DNA of 64,000 nucleotides from Sterolibacterium sp964437515 (GTDB lineage Bacteria > Pseudomonadota > Gammaproteobacteria > Burkholderiales > Rhodocyclaceae). Position 1 is the stretch's first letter, and every line of letters begins with the position of its first letter. Location: contig CAYTHB010000002.1 of NCBI GenBank assembly GCA_964437515.1, forward strand, positions 51,779-115,778. The letters are read 5' to 3'. A program made the position numbers and the translations under genes. This document shows, piece after piece, positions 18,703 through 26,884 of this stretch. The notes beneath the pieces were generated by a model that saw only the letters and a program-made list of their open reading frames with translations, was not told the origin of the DNA and made no database searches.

Positions 18703-18882
18703 ATGGCTGTTCAACAGAATAAAAAATCCCCCTCCAAGCGTGGCATGCACCGTGCGCATGATTTTTTGACAGCGCCTCCGCTGGCAATCGAAAGCACCAC
18801 GGGTGAAGTTCATCTGCGCCACCATGTCAGCCCGAGCGGCTACTATCGCGGCAAGAAAGTAACCAAGGCCAAGGGCGAATAA
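18703..18882 (+). CDS. rpmF: 50S ribosomal protein bL32
   Basis: Large-subunit ribosomal protein L32, 59 residues, starting MAVQQNKKSPSKRGMHRAHD and ending GYYRGKKVTKAKGE. It has the usual length and the conserved MAVQQNK start; the four zinc-binding cysteines seen in some bL32 are absent, which is normal for this group. AAGGAG lies eight bases before the ATG. It sits between yceD and plsX as in most proteobacteria. Confidence 0.97.
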   Translation: MAVQQNKKSPSKRGMHRAHDFLTAPPLAIESTTGEVHLRHHVSPSGYYRGKKVTKAKGE

Positions 18883-18936
18883 GGTATTTGCCTCCCGTTA
18901 TTTGCGTTGCGCTGTGAAATGTGCAGCGTATGACAG

Positions 18937-18980
18937 GTTCAGCGGGGTGCGGGCTCTTTGAAGGGGCCTTCATGCTGAAC
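18937..18980 (+). other. Inverted repeat between rpmF and plsX
   Basis: Arms GTTCAGC (18937-18943) and GCTGAAC (18974-18980) enclose a GC-rich loop. There is no U-run after it, so it looks more like an mRNA-processing or stability structure than a full terminator. It could set the rpmF to plsX expression ratio. Confidence 0.35.
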
Positions 18981-19016
18981 ACTTGAGGGTTTCTCCGTTA
19001 TTTCCGGGTAAGCACG

Positions 19017-20072
19017 ATGACGGTCACGTTGGCCATCGATTGCATGGGTGGCGACCACGGACCGTCGGTGACGGTTCCCGCGGTGCTGGAGTTTTTGCGT
19101 AAGGATCCTGATTGCTCTGCCATACTGGTTGGGCGTGAGGAGGTCTTGTCGCCTTTGGTTGCGTCGTCACGTCAGACATTGGGTGCGCGTCTGGTATTGC
19201 GCCATGCCAGCGAAACCGTGGAAATGGATGATCCGGTGGCCACTGCCTTGCGGATCAAAAAAGACTCTTCCATGCGTGTCATGGCGGAACTCGTCAAGTC
19301 AGGCGAGGCACAAGGTGCCGTGTCGGCAGGGAATACCGGCGCGCTAATGGCGATTTCACGGTTTGTCCTCAAAACCTTGCCGGGGATTGATCGCCCTGCC
19401 ATTGCAGCGATCATGCCTAATATCAAGGGCTATACCTATATGCTGGATCTCGGTGCCAATGTAGATTGTGCGCCGGAGCATCTATTGCAGTTTGCCGTGA
19501 TGGGTTCGCAACTGGTTTCCGCGCTGGAACACAAGGAACGTCCTACGATAGGGCTGCTGAATGTCGGCGAGGAAATCATCAAGGGCAATGATGTCGTCAA
19601 GCGTACGGCCGAGCTGCTGCGTGAAAGCGGGCTGAACTTTCAGGGTAATGTGGAAGGCGACGACATTTTCAAAGGCACCGTGGATCTGGTGGTGTGCGAT
19701 GGCTTTGTCGGCAACATTACCTTGAAGGCTTCGGAAGGCCTGGCGCATATGGTATTCGATACGCTGAAAACCGAATTTACCCGCAATATCCTGACCAAAC
19801 TTGCTGCGCTCATGGCCATGAGCGTACTCAAAGCATTCAAGCGTCGCTTCGATCCGCGTGGTTACAATGGGGCGAGTTTGCTCGGCTTGCGGGGTGTGGT
19901 GGTCAAGAGTCACGGCTCGGCCGATGCGGTAGCTTTTTTGAATGCGCTGGAACGCACGGCAGAGGCGGTGCGTAATCGTTTACCTGAGCGTATTGCCGAG
20001 CGGATGGCGCAGTTGCCAGACTCTACTTTGAATGTAAATACGAATGTAAATATGATGGCTGCGGCATCATGA
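19017..20072 (+). CDS. plsX: Phosphate acyltransferase PlsX
   Basis: Makes acyl-phosphate from acyl-ACP for phospholipid synthesis at the inner face of the membrane. The 351 residues start with TLAIDCMGGDHGP, the family N-terminus, and contain SAGNTGALMA and the C-terminal GVVVKSHGSADA. Its TGA overlaps the fabH start as ATGA (20069-20072), giving translational coupling of phospholipid and fatty-acid genes. Confidence 0.96.
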   Translation: MTVTLAIDCMGGDHGPSVTVPAVLEFLRKDPDCSAILVGREEVLSPLVASSRQTLGARLVLRHASETVEMDDPVATALRIKKDSSMRVMAELVKSGEAQGAVSAGNTGALMAISRFVLKTLPGIDRPAIAAIMPNIKGYTYMLDLGANVDCAPEHLLQFAVMGSQLVSALEHKERPTIGLLNVGEEIIKGNDVVKRTAELLRESGLNFQGNVEGDDIFKGTVDLVVCDGFVGNITLKASEGLAHMVFDTLKTEFTRNILTKLAALMAMSVLKAFKRRFDPRGYNGASLLGLRGVVVKSHGSADAVAFLNALERTAEAVRNRLPERIAERMAQLPDSTLNVNTNVNMMAAAS

Positions 20073-21052
20073 TCCAAACAAACCTACGCGCACGAATTAC
20101 GGGCACGGGCAGTTGCCTGCCGGGTGCTCCCGTTACCAACGATGACCTGCGCAAGCGGGGAGTCGACACTTCCGATGAGTGGGTTGTCGAGCGCACAGGG
20201 ATACGTGCGCGACATCTTGCCGAAGAAAACGTGGTCTCCAGCGATCTGGCACTCGAAGCCTGTCGTCGCGCCCTTGAAGCGGCTGGACGTGTGCCGGAAG
20301 ATGTCGATCTGATTGTCTATGCCACTTCGACTCCGGATTTTATTTTCCCCAGCAGCGCGGCCATATTGCAGAACAAGCTGGGGATACGCAATGGCGGTAT
20401 GGCGTTTGATGTGCAGGCCGTGTGTAGTGGCTTTGTTTATGCGCTGACTGTCGCTGAAAAATTCATCCGCTCCGGTTCGCATCGTTGCGCACTCGTGGTG
20501 GGCGCTGAAGTGTTTTCGCGCATTCTCGACTGGAATGATCGTGGAACGTGCGTGCTGTTCGGCGATGGCGCAGGGGCGGTGGTGCTGGAGGCTTCCTCTG
20601 TCGAGGATGCAGGCATACTCGCCACGGCTTTGCATGCTGATGGTCATTACAGCGATATTCTTTCTGTGCCCGGTCAGATCAGTAATGGCAAGGTGATCGG
20701 CTCGCCCTTTCTGCAAATGGATGGCAAGGCGGTATTCAAATTTGCCGTCAAAGTGCTTGCAGAAGTTGCCCATGAAGTTCTGGATGCGGCTGGGCTGAAA
20801 ACCGGCGATATTGACTGGTTGATTCCCCATCAGGCGAATATCCGCATACTGCAAGCGACCGCTAAAAAGCTGGAAATGACCGAGGATAAAGTGATTGTCA
20901 GTGTCGATCGTCACGGCAATACTTCGGCAGCTTCCGTACCACTGGCACTCGATCAGGCAGTGCGTGCGGGACAAGTACAACGGGGTGATACCTTGCTGCT
21001 TGAAGGTGTGGGCGGCGGCTTCACCTGGGGGGCGGTATTACTCCGTTTCTGA
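20069..21052 (+). CDS. fabH: Beta-ketoacyl-ACP synthase III
   Basis: Starts fatty-acid chains by condensing acetyl-CoA with malonyl-ACP. The 327 residues show the full triad: Cys119 in VQAVCSGF, His in IPHQANIRI (about 254) and Asn in HGNTSAAS (about 284), plus the C-terminal GVGGGFTWGA. It is coupled to plsX by a 4-bp overlap and followed by fabD. Confidence 0.97.
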   Translation: MIQTNLRARITGTGSCLPGAPVTNDDLRKRGVDTSDEWVVERTGIRARHLAEENVVSSDLALEACRRALEAAGRVPEDVDLIVYATSTPDFIFPSSAAILQNKLGIRNGGMAFDVQAVCSGFVYALTVAEKFIRSGSHRCALVVGAEVFSRILDWNDRGTCVLFGDGAGAVVLEASSVEDAGILATALHADGHYSDILSVPGQISNGKVIGSPFLQMDGKAVFKFAVKVLAEVAHEVLDAAGLKTGDIDWLIPHQANIRILQATAKKLEMTEDKVIVSVDRHGNTSAASVPLALDQAVRAGQVQRGDTLLLEGVGGGFTWGAVLLRF

Positions 21053-21109
21053 TCTTGCGGTGGCATGTTCAGAACTCCAAGAATCCAAGGAAGGAATGGA
21101 AGGAATAGT

Positions 21110-22054
21110 ATGAAGTTTGCACTCGTATTTCCCGGTCAGGGCTCGCAGAAGCTCGGCATGATGGAGGCCTATGGCGATCATCCCGCGATCCGCGAAACCT
21201 TTGCTGAAGCTTCGGCGGCGTTGGGGCGTGATCTCTGGCAACTCGTGACCGAAGGTCCGGCGGAAGCACTCAACCAGACGGTCAACACGCAGCCATTGAT
21301 GCTGACCGCAGGCATTGCGGCGTATCGTCTGTGGCTTGCCAAGGGGGGCGCGAAACCTGCACTGGTGGCGGGGCATAGTCTGGGTGAATATTCGGCACTG
21401 GTGGCCGCGGGCGCGATGGCTTTTGCCGATGCGGTGCCGCTGGTTGAATTGCGCGCCAAGGCCATGCAAGAGGCCGTTCCGGCGGGTGAGGGCGGTATGG
21501 CCGCTGTTCTTGGTCTGGATGTCGCCACGGTGCGTGCTGCTTGTGCCGAAGCCATAGCGGGTACGTCGGCCGAAGTGGTGGAGGCGGTGAATCTCAATGC
21601 CCCTGAGCAAACCGTGATTGCCGGACATGCAGCCGCCGTGCAGCGCGCGGCGGATTTGTGCAAGGCCAAAGGTGCGAAACGCGCCATGCTGTTGCCGGTA
21701 TCAGCACCTTTCCATTGTGCTTTGATGCGCCCGGCAGCAGAAAAGCTTGGGCAACGTCTGGCGAATGTGACTATCCAGATACCACAGATTCCTCTGCTGA
21801 ATAATGTGGATGTGGCGATGGTCAGCGATCCAGCGCAGATCAAGGATGCACTGGTGCGCCAGGCCGCTGCGCCAGTACGTTGGGTCGAAACCATGCAGGC
21901 CATGGCAGCGCAGGGCGTGACGCATGTGTATGAGTGTGGTCCGGGTAAGGTGCTTGCCGGTTTAGTCAAGCGTTGTGCTGAGGGTGTTGAAGGTGGCGCA
22001 CTGGCTGATGCCTCAGGAATGGATGCGGCTTTGGCGACGCTGCGGGGTCATTGA
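21110..22054 (+). CDS. fabD: Malonyl-CoA:ACP transacylase
   Basis: Loads malonyl groups onto ACP. From the ATG at 21110 (AAGGAA upstream) it is 314 residues. FPGQGSQ marks the N-terminus, the nucleophile is Ser90 in AGHSLGEYS, and the catalytic His lies in APFHCALM (about 201). The in-frame upstream start would add 15 residues before the conserved N-terminus and is rejected. Confidence 0.96.
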   Translation: MKFALVFPGQGSQKLGMMEAYGDHPAIRETFAEASAALGRDLWQLVTEGPAEALNQTVNTQPLMLTAGIAAYRLWLAKGGAKPALVAGHSLGEYSALVAAGAMAFADAVPLVELRAKAMQEAVPAGEGGMAAVLGLDVATVRAACAEAIAGTSAEVVEAVNLNAPEQTVIAGHAAAVQRAADLCKAKGAKRAMLLPVSAPFHCALMRPAAEKLGQRLANVTIQIPQIPLLNNVDVAMVSDPAQIKDALVRQAAAPVRWVETMQAMAAQGVTHVYECGPGKVLAGLVKRCAEGVEGGALADASGMDAALATLRGH

Positions 22055-22084
22055 TTGATTGGTTGTAGATTGCAAGGAGAAAAC

Positions 22085-22825
22085 ATGCTGACAGGTCAGG
22101 TCGCACTTGTAACAGGTGCATCACGCGGTATTGGGCGTGCCATTGCACTGGAACTCGGCAAGATGGGTGCAACAGTCGTTGGAACAGCCACAACAGCAGA
22201 AGGCGCGGCGGATATTCAGAAGGGACTCGATACCGCAGGCATCCAGGGTTTGGGAGCAGCACTCAATGTGACGGACGCACCTGCCTGTGATGCCTTGTTG
22301 GCGCAGATTGAAGAAAAATTTGGTACGGTCGGCATCCTCGTTAATAACGCGGGCATTACTCGCGATAACCTCGCCATGCGGATGAAGGACGATGAATGGG
22401 ATGCGGTGATCGATACCAATCTCAAGGCGGTCTTCCGACTTTCCAAGCTGGTGATGCGCGGCATGATGAAGGCGCGCAATGGTCGTATTATTAATATCAC
22501 CTCGGTGGTCGGCGCTTCGGGTAATCCCGGGCAAGCCAATTACGCCGCAGCCAAGGCCGGGGTGGCGGGCATGACGCGCGCACTGGCGCAGGAGTTGGGT
22601 AGTCGCAATATCACGGTAAATTGTGTTGCGCCGGGGTTTATTGACACAGACATGACCAAAGCCTTGCCGGATGCCCAGCGCGATGCGCTGCTCACCAAAA
22701 TTCCTCTGGGGCGTTTGGGGCAGGCCGATGAAATTGCGGCTGCTGTAGGTTTTTTGGCCAGTCCGCGAGCCAGTTACGTCAGTGGAGTCACGCTGCATGT
22801 GAATGGCGGCATGTACATGAGTTAA
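22085..22825 (+). CDS. fabG: 3-oxoacyl-ACP reductase FabG
   Basis: NADPH-dependent SDR that reduces 3-ketoacyl-ACP. The 246 residues have the TGASRGIG cofactor motif at 10-17, NNAG, and the YAAAK active-site pair (Tyr about 153). AAGGAGA precedes the ATG at 22085. The TAA stop (22823-22825) is also the first base triplet of a dispersed intergenic repeat, so the repeat inserted exactly at the gene end or replaced the original stop. Confidence 0.96.
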   Translation: MLTGQVALVTGASRGIGRAIALELGKMGATVVGTATTAEGAADIQKGLDTAGIQGLGAALNVTDAPACDALLAQIEEKFGTVGILVNNAGITRDNLAMRMKDDEWDAVIDTNLKAVFRLSKLVMRGMMKARNGRIINITSVVGASGNPGQANYAAAKAGVAGMTRALAQELGSRNITVNCVAPGFIDTDMTKALPDAQRDALLTKIPLGRLGQADEIAAAVGFLASPRASYVSGVTLHVNGGMYMS

Positions 22826-23041
22826 CGATCATGGTGACCATCTCCACCCACAGAGGATGAAATAATCGTTACCCGATACGCCCACCCATCCCCCACGGAC
22901 GGCTTTGCACAGCCGTCCGGCTTCGGCGGCACGGAGCAATGCTCCGTGAAACCCCGCCTACGCCCCCTCAAGGGGCGGCTACTGATTGGTTCGCTACGCT
23001 CAAAGCTTCAACCTGACTCTGATTTTTGTATTTCACGTTAA
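22823..23041 (+). repeat. Dispersed intergenic repeat, copy 2 (long form)
   Basis: About 219 bp matching 9093-9246 in inverse orientation. TTAACG at the left end and CGTTAA at the right end are mutually inverted. A 70-bp module (22892-22961) absent from copy 1 holds two hairpins: arms CGGACGGCT/AGCCGTCCG around 22896-22919 and CACGGAGC/GCTCCGTG at 22930-22948. It fills most of the fabG-acpP gap. The edge sequence TTTCACGTTAA recurs at 23095-23105, 64 bp further on. Confidence 0.85.
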
Positions 23042-23057
23042 TAATGGGATAGTTTCA

Positions 23058-23086
23058 TTGCAATTGCATCTTCAAGTCAGTAACAA
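23058..23086 (+). promoter_or_regulatory. Candidate acpP promoter
   Basis: TTGCAA at 23058-23063 and TAACAA at 23081-23086 with 17 bp between, 68 bp before the acpP ATG. Because a hairpin-bearing repeat lies between fabG and acpP, a separate promoter for this highly expressed gene is expected. Confidence 0.35.
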
Positions 23087-23153
23087 ATTCATCGTTTCAC
23101 GTTAAAATAGAAAATTCATTTATCACACCTGACAAACAGGGAAGGAGCAGTCC

Positions 23154-23393
23154 ATGGAGAACATCGAACAACGTGTCCGCAAGATCGTCGCCGAGCAACT
23201 GGGCGTTAACGAATCCGAGATCAAGAACGAATCCGCATTTGTGGATGATCTGGGGGCTGACTCGCTGGATACCGTTGAGCTGGTGATGGCTCTTGAAGAA
23301 GAATTCGAATGTGAAATTCCGGACGAAGATGCCGAGAAGATCACCACTGTTCAGCAAGCGATTGACTACGTTAACGCTCATCTGAAGAAATAA
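23154..23393 (+). CDS. acpP: Acyl carrier protein
   Basis: Carrier of growing acyl chains. 79 residues, acidic, with the phosphopantetheine-bearing Ser37 in GADSLDTVELVM. Length and sequence are typical, and GGAAGGAG precedes the ATG. The region upstream holds the intergenic repeat and a probable separate promoter. Confidence 0.98.
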   Translation: MENIEQRVRKIVAEQLGVNESEIKNESAFVDDLGADSLDTVELVMALEEEFECEIPDEDAEKITTVQQAIDYVNAHLKK

Positions 23394-23399
23394 AACACT

Positions 23400-23418
23400 C
23401 GTTGCATTTTGTGCAACG
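23400..23418 (+). other. Hairpin between acpP and fabF
   Basis: Perfect 7-bp stem CGTTGCA / TGCAACG with a 5-nt loop, 7 bases after the acpP stop. No U-run follows. It may stabilise the acpP message or partly end transcription, so that ACP is made in excess over FabF. Confidence 0.5.
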
Positions 23419-23441
23419 ATGCAAACGCAGAGGAGACTGCT

Positions 23442-24680
23442 TTGTCGCGTCGTAGAGTTGTCATTACCGGCTTGGGAATTATTTCTCCCGTCGGCAATAC
23501 TGTTCCCACCGCATGGGAAAACATCGTTGCCGGTCGCCCCGGCATCGGTCGGATAACCCGTTTCGATGCTTCTGCGTTTGCTTCGCAAATTGCCGGAGAG
23601 GTCAAGGATTTCGATATCTCGACCTATATTTCGGCGAAGGATGCCCGTCGTATGGATACCTTTATCCACTATGGCATGGCCGCAGGGATTCAGGCATTCA
23701 AGGATTGCGGTCTTGAGATTACGGCCGAAAATGCCGAACGCGTCGGTGTCAATATCGGCTCGGGAATTGGTGGCTTGCAGTTGATCGAAGGCACGCACGA
23801 CGATTACCTGGCAGGCGGTCCGCGCAAGATTTCACCTTTTTTCATTCCCGGCACCATCATCAACATGATCTCGGGTCATTTGTCGATCATGTTCGGTCTG
23901 AAAGGTCCGAATCTGGCGATGGTGACGGCATGTACGACGGCGACACATTGTATCGGCGAGTCTTCACGCATGATCGAATACGGCGATGCGGATGTGATGA
24001 TTTGTGGAGGTGCTGAATCAACAGTGACTCCGCTGGCCATTGGCGGTTTTGCGTCAGCGCGCGCGCTGTCGACGCGCAATGACGATCCGGCAACGGCCAG
24101 TCGCCCTTGGGACAAGGATCGCGACGGTTTTGTGCTGGGCGAAGGTGCAGGTGTGCTGGTGCTGGAAGAGTATGAACATGCCAAGGCGCGGGGTGCACGA
24201 ATCTATGCCGAAGTCCTCGGATATGGCATGAGTGCTGATGCGCATCACATGACCGCGCCTGCGGAAGATGGTGATGGTGCGCGTCGTTGCATGGTCAATG
24301 CACTGCGTAACGCAAAAATGAATCTCGACGAGATCGATTACATCAATGCCCATGGCACGTCGACCCCTTTGGGCGATCTGGCAGAAACCATGGCGGTCAA
24401 GCGTTGTTTTGGCGATCAGGCCAAGCGTCTGGTGGTGAATTCCACCAAATCCATGACGGGGCATTTGCTGGGTGCTGCCGGTGGTGTCGAAGCCGTTTTC
24501 TCGACGTTGGCTTTGCATCATCAGATTTCACCGCCGACGATCAATATCTTCAATCAGGATGAGCAGTGCGATCTCGATTACTGTGCCAATACGGCACGGA
24601 AGATGGAGATACGCGCGGCACTGTCCAATTCCTTCGGCTTTGGCGGTACGAACGGTACATTGGTACTGCGTCGATTCTGA
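23442..24680 (+). CDS. fabF: Beta-ketoacyl-ACP synthase II
   Basis: Elongating condensing enzyme. I place the start at TTG 23442 because AGGAG lies six bases upstream and the protein then begins SRRRVVITGLGIISPVG, the normal FabF N-terminus; the ATG at 23409 would add 11 unrelated residues inside the hairpin region. 412 residues. The catalytic triad is Cys164 (VTACTTATH), His in NAHGTSTP (about 304) and His in MTGHLLGAAGG (about 341). Confidence 0.95.
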   Translation: MSRRRVVITGLGIISPVGNTVPTAWENIVAGRPGIGRITRFDASAFASQIAGEVKDFDISTYISAKDARRMDTFIHYGMAAGIQAFKDCGLEITAENAERVGVNIGSGIGGLQLIEGTHDDYLAGGPRKISPFFIPGTIINMISGHLSIMFGLKGPNLAMVTACTTATHCIGESSRMIEYGDADVMICGGAESTVTPLAIGGFASARALSTRNDDPATASRPWDKDRDGFVLGEGAGVLVLEEYEHAKARGARIYAEVLGYGMSADAHHMTAPAEDGDGARRCMVNALRNAKMNLDEIDYINAHGTSTPLGDLAETMAVKRCFGDQAKRLVVNSTKSMTGHLLGAAGGVEAVFSTLALHHQISPPTINIFNQDEQCDLDYCANTARKMEIRAALSNSFGFGGTNGTLVLRRF

Positions 24681-24702
24681 TTCTCAGCGGTAGCCGCAAG
24701 CT

Positions 24703-25185
24703 ATGCAGCTGCCTTTGTGGATTCCTCTCAAACCTTCACGCACGCTGGCGTGTCTGCTTATCTTGGCGCATGGAGTGGCAATGACGGTTGCGATCGTCAT
24801 TGCGCTGATACTGTCATTGCAGGGGCAGAGCGCGATGGCACCGCTGTTCTGGGGACTGCTTCCTCTGCTCGGGTTTTCGTTGGCAAGAGAGTGGACGCAT
24901 GGAATGGGGCAGCGACGCTGCATTGCCTTGAAGCTGCAAGCGGATGGCCGTCTTGAATATCATTGCCAAGAGGGTGTAGTAGAGACGCTACAGGTCGAAC
25001 GTGGCAGTACGGTCATGCCCTGGCTGCTCATTTTGTTGTTTCGCGCCTCGAATGTGTCGCATGGGCGACGCAGATCCTTGGTCTTGTTACCGGATACCGT
25101 GGTGGCAGATGATTTTCGGCGTTTGCGATTATGGTTGCGCTGGCAGACAAAAGACGATCATCCGTCAATTTCAGCGGCGGGATAA
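24703..25185 (+). CDS. YgfX-like small membrane protein
   Basis: 160-residue protein with two hydrophobic segments (about 17-40 and 45-62) near the N-terminus, then a basic soluble tail rich in Arg and Trp (RRLRLWLRW). The layout and the PSRTLACLLILAHG start fit the YgfX (CptA-type) family, which in E. coli pairs with SdhE. No sdhE is adjacent here; instead it converges on nadB with 7 bp between stops. Function as a toxin component is not implied by what I can see. Confidence 0.6.
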   Translation: MQLPLWIPLKPSRTLACLLILAHGVAMTVAIVIALILSLQGQSAMAPLFWGLLPLLGFSLAREWTHGMGQRRCIALKLQADGRLEYHCQEGVVETLQVERGSTVMPWLLILLFRASNVSHGRRRSLVLLPDTVVADDFRRLRLWLRWQTKDDHPSISAAG

Positions 25186-25192
25186 TTTTTTA

Positions 25193-26776
25193 TCATGGCC
25201 GCAGGATGGTACGGCGTGCCTTGTCTCGCAACTCGGGGTAATCCCTGCTGAAGTGCAGTCCTCGGCTTTCCTTGCGCTGCCTTGCACAGCGCACGATCAG
25301 GTGGGCGGTCAAGACCAGATTACGCAATTCGATGAGATCGTTGCTGACGCGAAAATGAGTGTAGTACTCGTCAATTTCGCGTTCCAGTAGCCGTATACGG
25401 TGCAGGGCGCGTTCAAGGCGTTTGTTGGTGCGCACGATGCCGACGTAATCCCACATGAAACGCCGCAGTTCTTCCCAGTTATGCGAAAGTACGATTTCCT
25501 CATCAGCATCGGTGACGCGGCTCTCATCCCATGCGGGAATGTCAGGCAGAGGTTGTGCGGGCGTATTCAGAATGTCAGCAGCGGCAGATTCGGCTAACAC
25601 CAGACATTCGAGTAATGAATTACTGGCGAGCCGGTTCGCCCCGTGCAGACCCGTTGAAGCGGTTTCACCAATGGCATAAAGTCCCGGCAAATCGGTGCGT
25701 GCCTTGAGGTCGGTGAGCACGCCGCCACAGGTGAAATGTGCCGCTGGAACGACAGGTATCGGGTCGCGTGTGATGTCGATGCCGAGTTCGAGGCAGCGTG
25801 CATGAATGTTGGGGAAATGTTCGCGAACAAAAGCCGCCGGTTTGTGGGTAATGTCGAGAAACACACAATCAAGACCATGCTTCTTCATTTCAAAGTCAAT
25901 GGCACGCGCCACGATATCGCGCGGTGCCAGCTCGGCACGTGGGTCGTGCGCCGGCATGAAGCGGGTGCCGTCGGCCAGACGGAGTACGCCGCCTTCTCCG
26001 CGAACGGCTTCGGTAATCAGGAACGACTTGACCTGAGGGTGATAGAGGCAGGTGGGGTGAAACTGGACAAACTCCATATCGGCAACGCGACAACCCGCGC
26101 GCCAAGCCATGGCGGTTCCGTCACCCGTGGATGTATCTGGATTGGTTGTGTACAAATAAACCTTACCTGCGCCGCCGGTCGCTAGTACGGTGTGGCGCGC
26201 ACGAAAGGTTTCTACGCGATCTCGATGGATATCGAGCACATAGGCACCCAGGCAGAAGCACTTCTTCTTCAGTTCTGTTTGTTCCTTGCAAGCAGCCGTA
26301 ATGAGATCGACCGCGATGTGGTGCTCGAATGTGTGTATGTTGGGGTGGTTACGCACCTTGTCGGTCAAGGTTTCCTGAACCGCTGCACCGGTGGCGTCAT
26401 CGACATGGATGACGCGTCGGTGACTATGCCCCCCCTCACGCGTGAGGTGGTAGCCCAAATCATTTGAGTCATCACGGGTGAAATGCACGCCCTGAGCAAT
26501 GAGCCATTCAATCGCGCGACGGCTACGTTCAATGACAAACCGTGTTGCGGTAGGGTCACATAATCCGGCACCTGCCGTGAAAGTATCCTGAATGTGCGCT
26601 TCAACAGAATCCGCCGCATCAAGCACCGCTGCAATACCGCCTTGCGCCCAGCCGGAGGCCGAGTCTTCGAGGTTTTTTTTGGTAATGATTGCGACACGCA
26701 AATGATCGGCCAGTCGCAAGGCCAGCGATTGACCGGCCAGACCGCTGCCAAGAATCAATACATCGAAATCAATCAC
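25193..26776 (-). CDS. nadB: L-aspartate oxidase
   Basis: FAD enzyme that makes iminoaspartate, the first step of NAD synthesis from aspartate. The 527 residues match the usual length. Dinucleotide-binding motif LILGSGLAGQSLALRL is at the N-terminus, ASGWAQGGIAAV follows, then VLATGGAGKVY, and HFTCGGVLTD and GETASTGLHGANRLASNSLLE in the FAD-contact regions. It lies downstream of queG on the same strand with a 108-bp gap. Confidence 0.95.
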   Translation of the reverse strand: MIDFDVLILGSGLAGQSLALRLADHLRVAIITKKNLEDSASGWAQGGIAAVLDAADSVEAHIQDTFTAGAGLCDPTATRFVIERSRRAIEWLIAQGVHFTRDDSNDLGYHLTREGGHSHRRVIHVDDATGAAVQETLTDKVRNHPNIHTFEHHIAVDLITAACKEQTELKKKCFCLGAYVLDIHRDRVETFRARHTVLATGGAGKVYLYTTNPDTSTGDGTAMAWRAGCRVADMEFVQFHPTCLYHPQVKSFLITEAVRGEGGVLRLADGTRFMPAHDPRAELAPRDIVARAIDFEMKKHGLDCVFLDITHKPAAFVREHFPNIHARCLELGIDITRDPIPVVPAAHFTCGGVLTDLKARTDLPGLYAIGETASTGLHGANRLASNSLLECLVLAESAAADILNTPAQPLPDIPAWDESRVTDADEEIVLSHNWEELRRFMWDYVGIVRTNKRLERALHRIRLLEREIDEYYTHFRVSNDLIELRNLVLTAHLIVRCARQRKESRGLHFSRDYPELRDKARRTILRP

Positions 26777-26884
26777 GATGTGTCAGAGGGGTGTCTTGAT
26801 GGGAGAAACGGGGCAGAACTATATCACGGATGGCGTATTTTCATGAGCCAGCACAGAATGCCTGAACGGAACGTAGCAGAGCTT

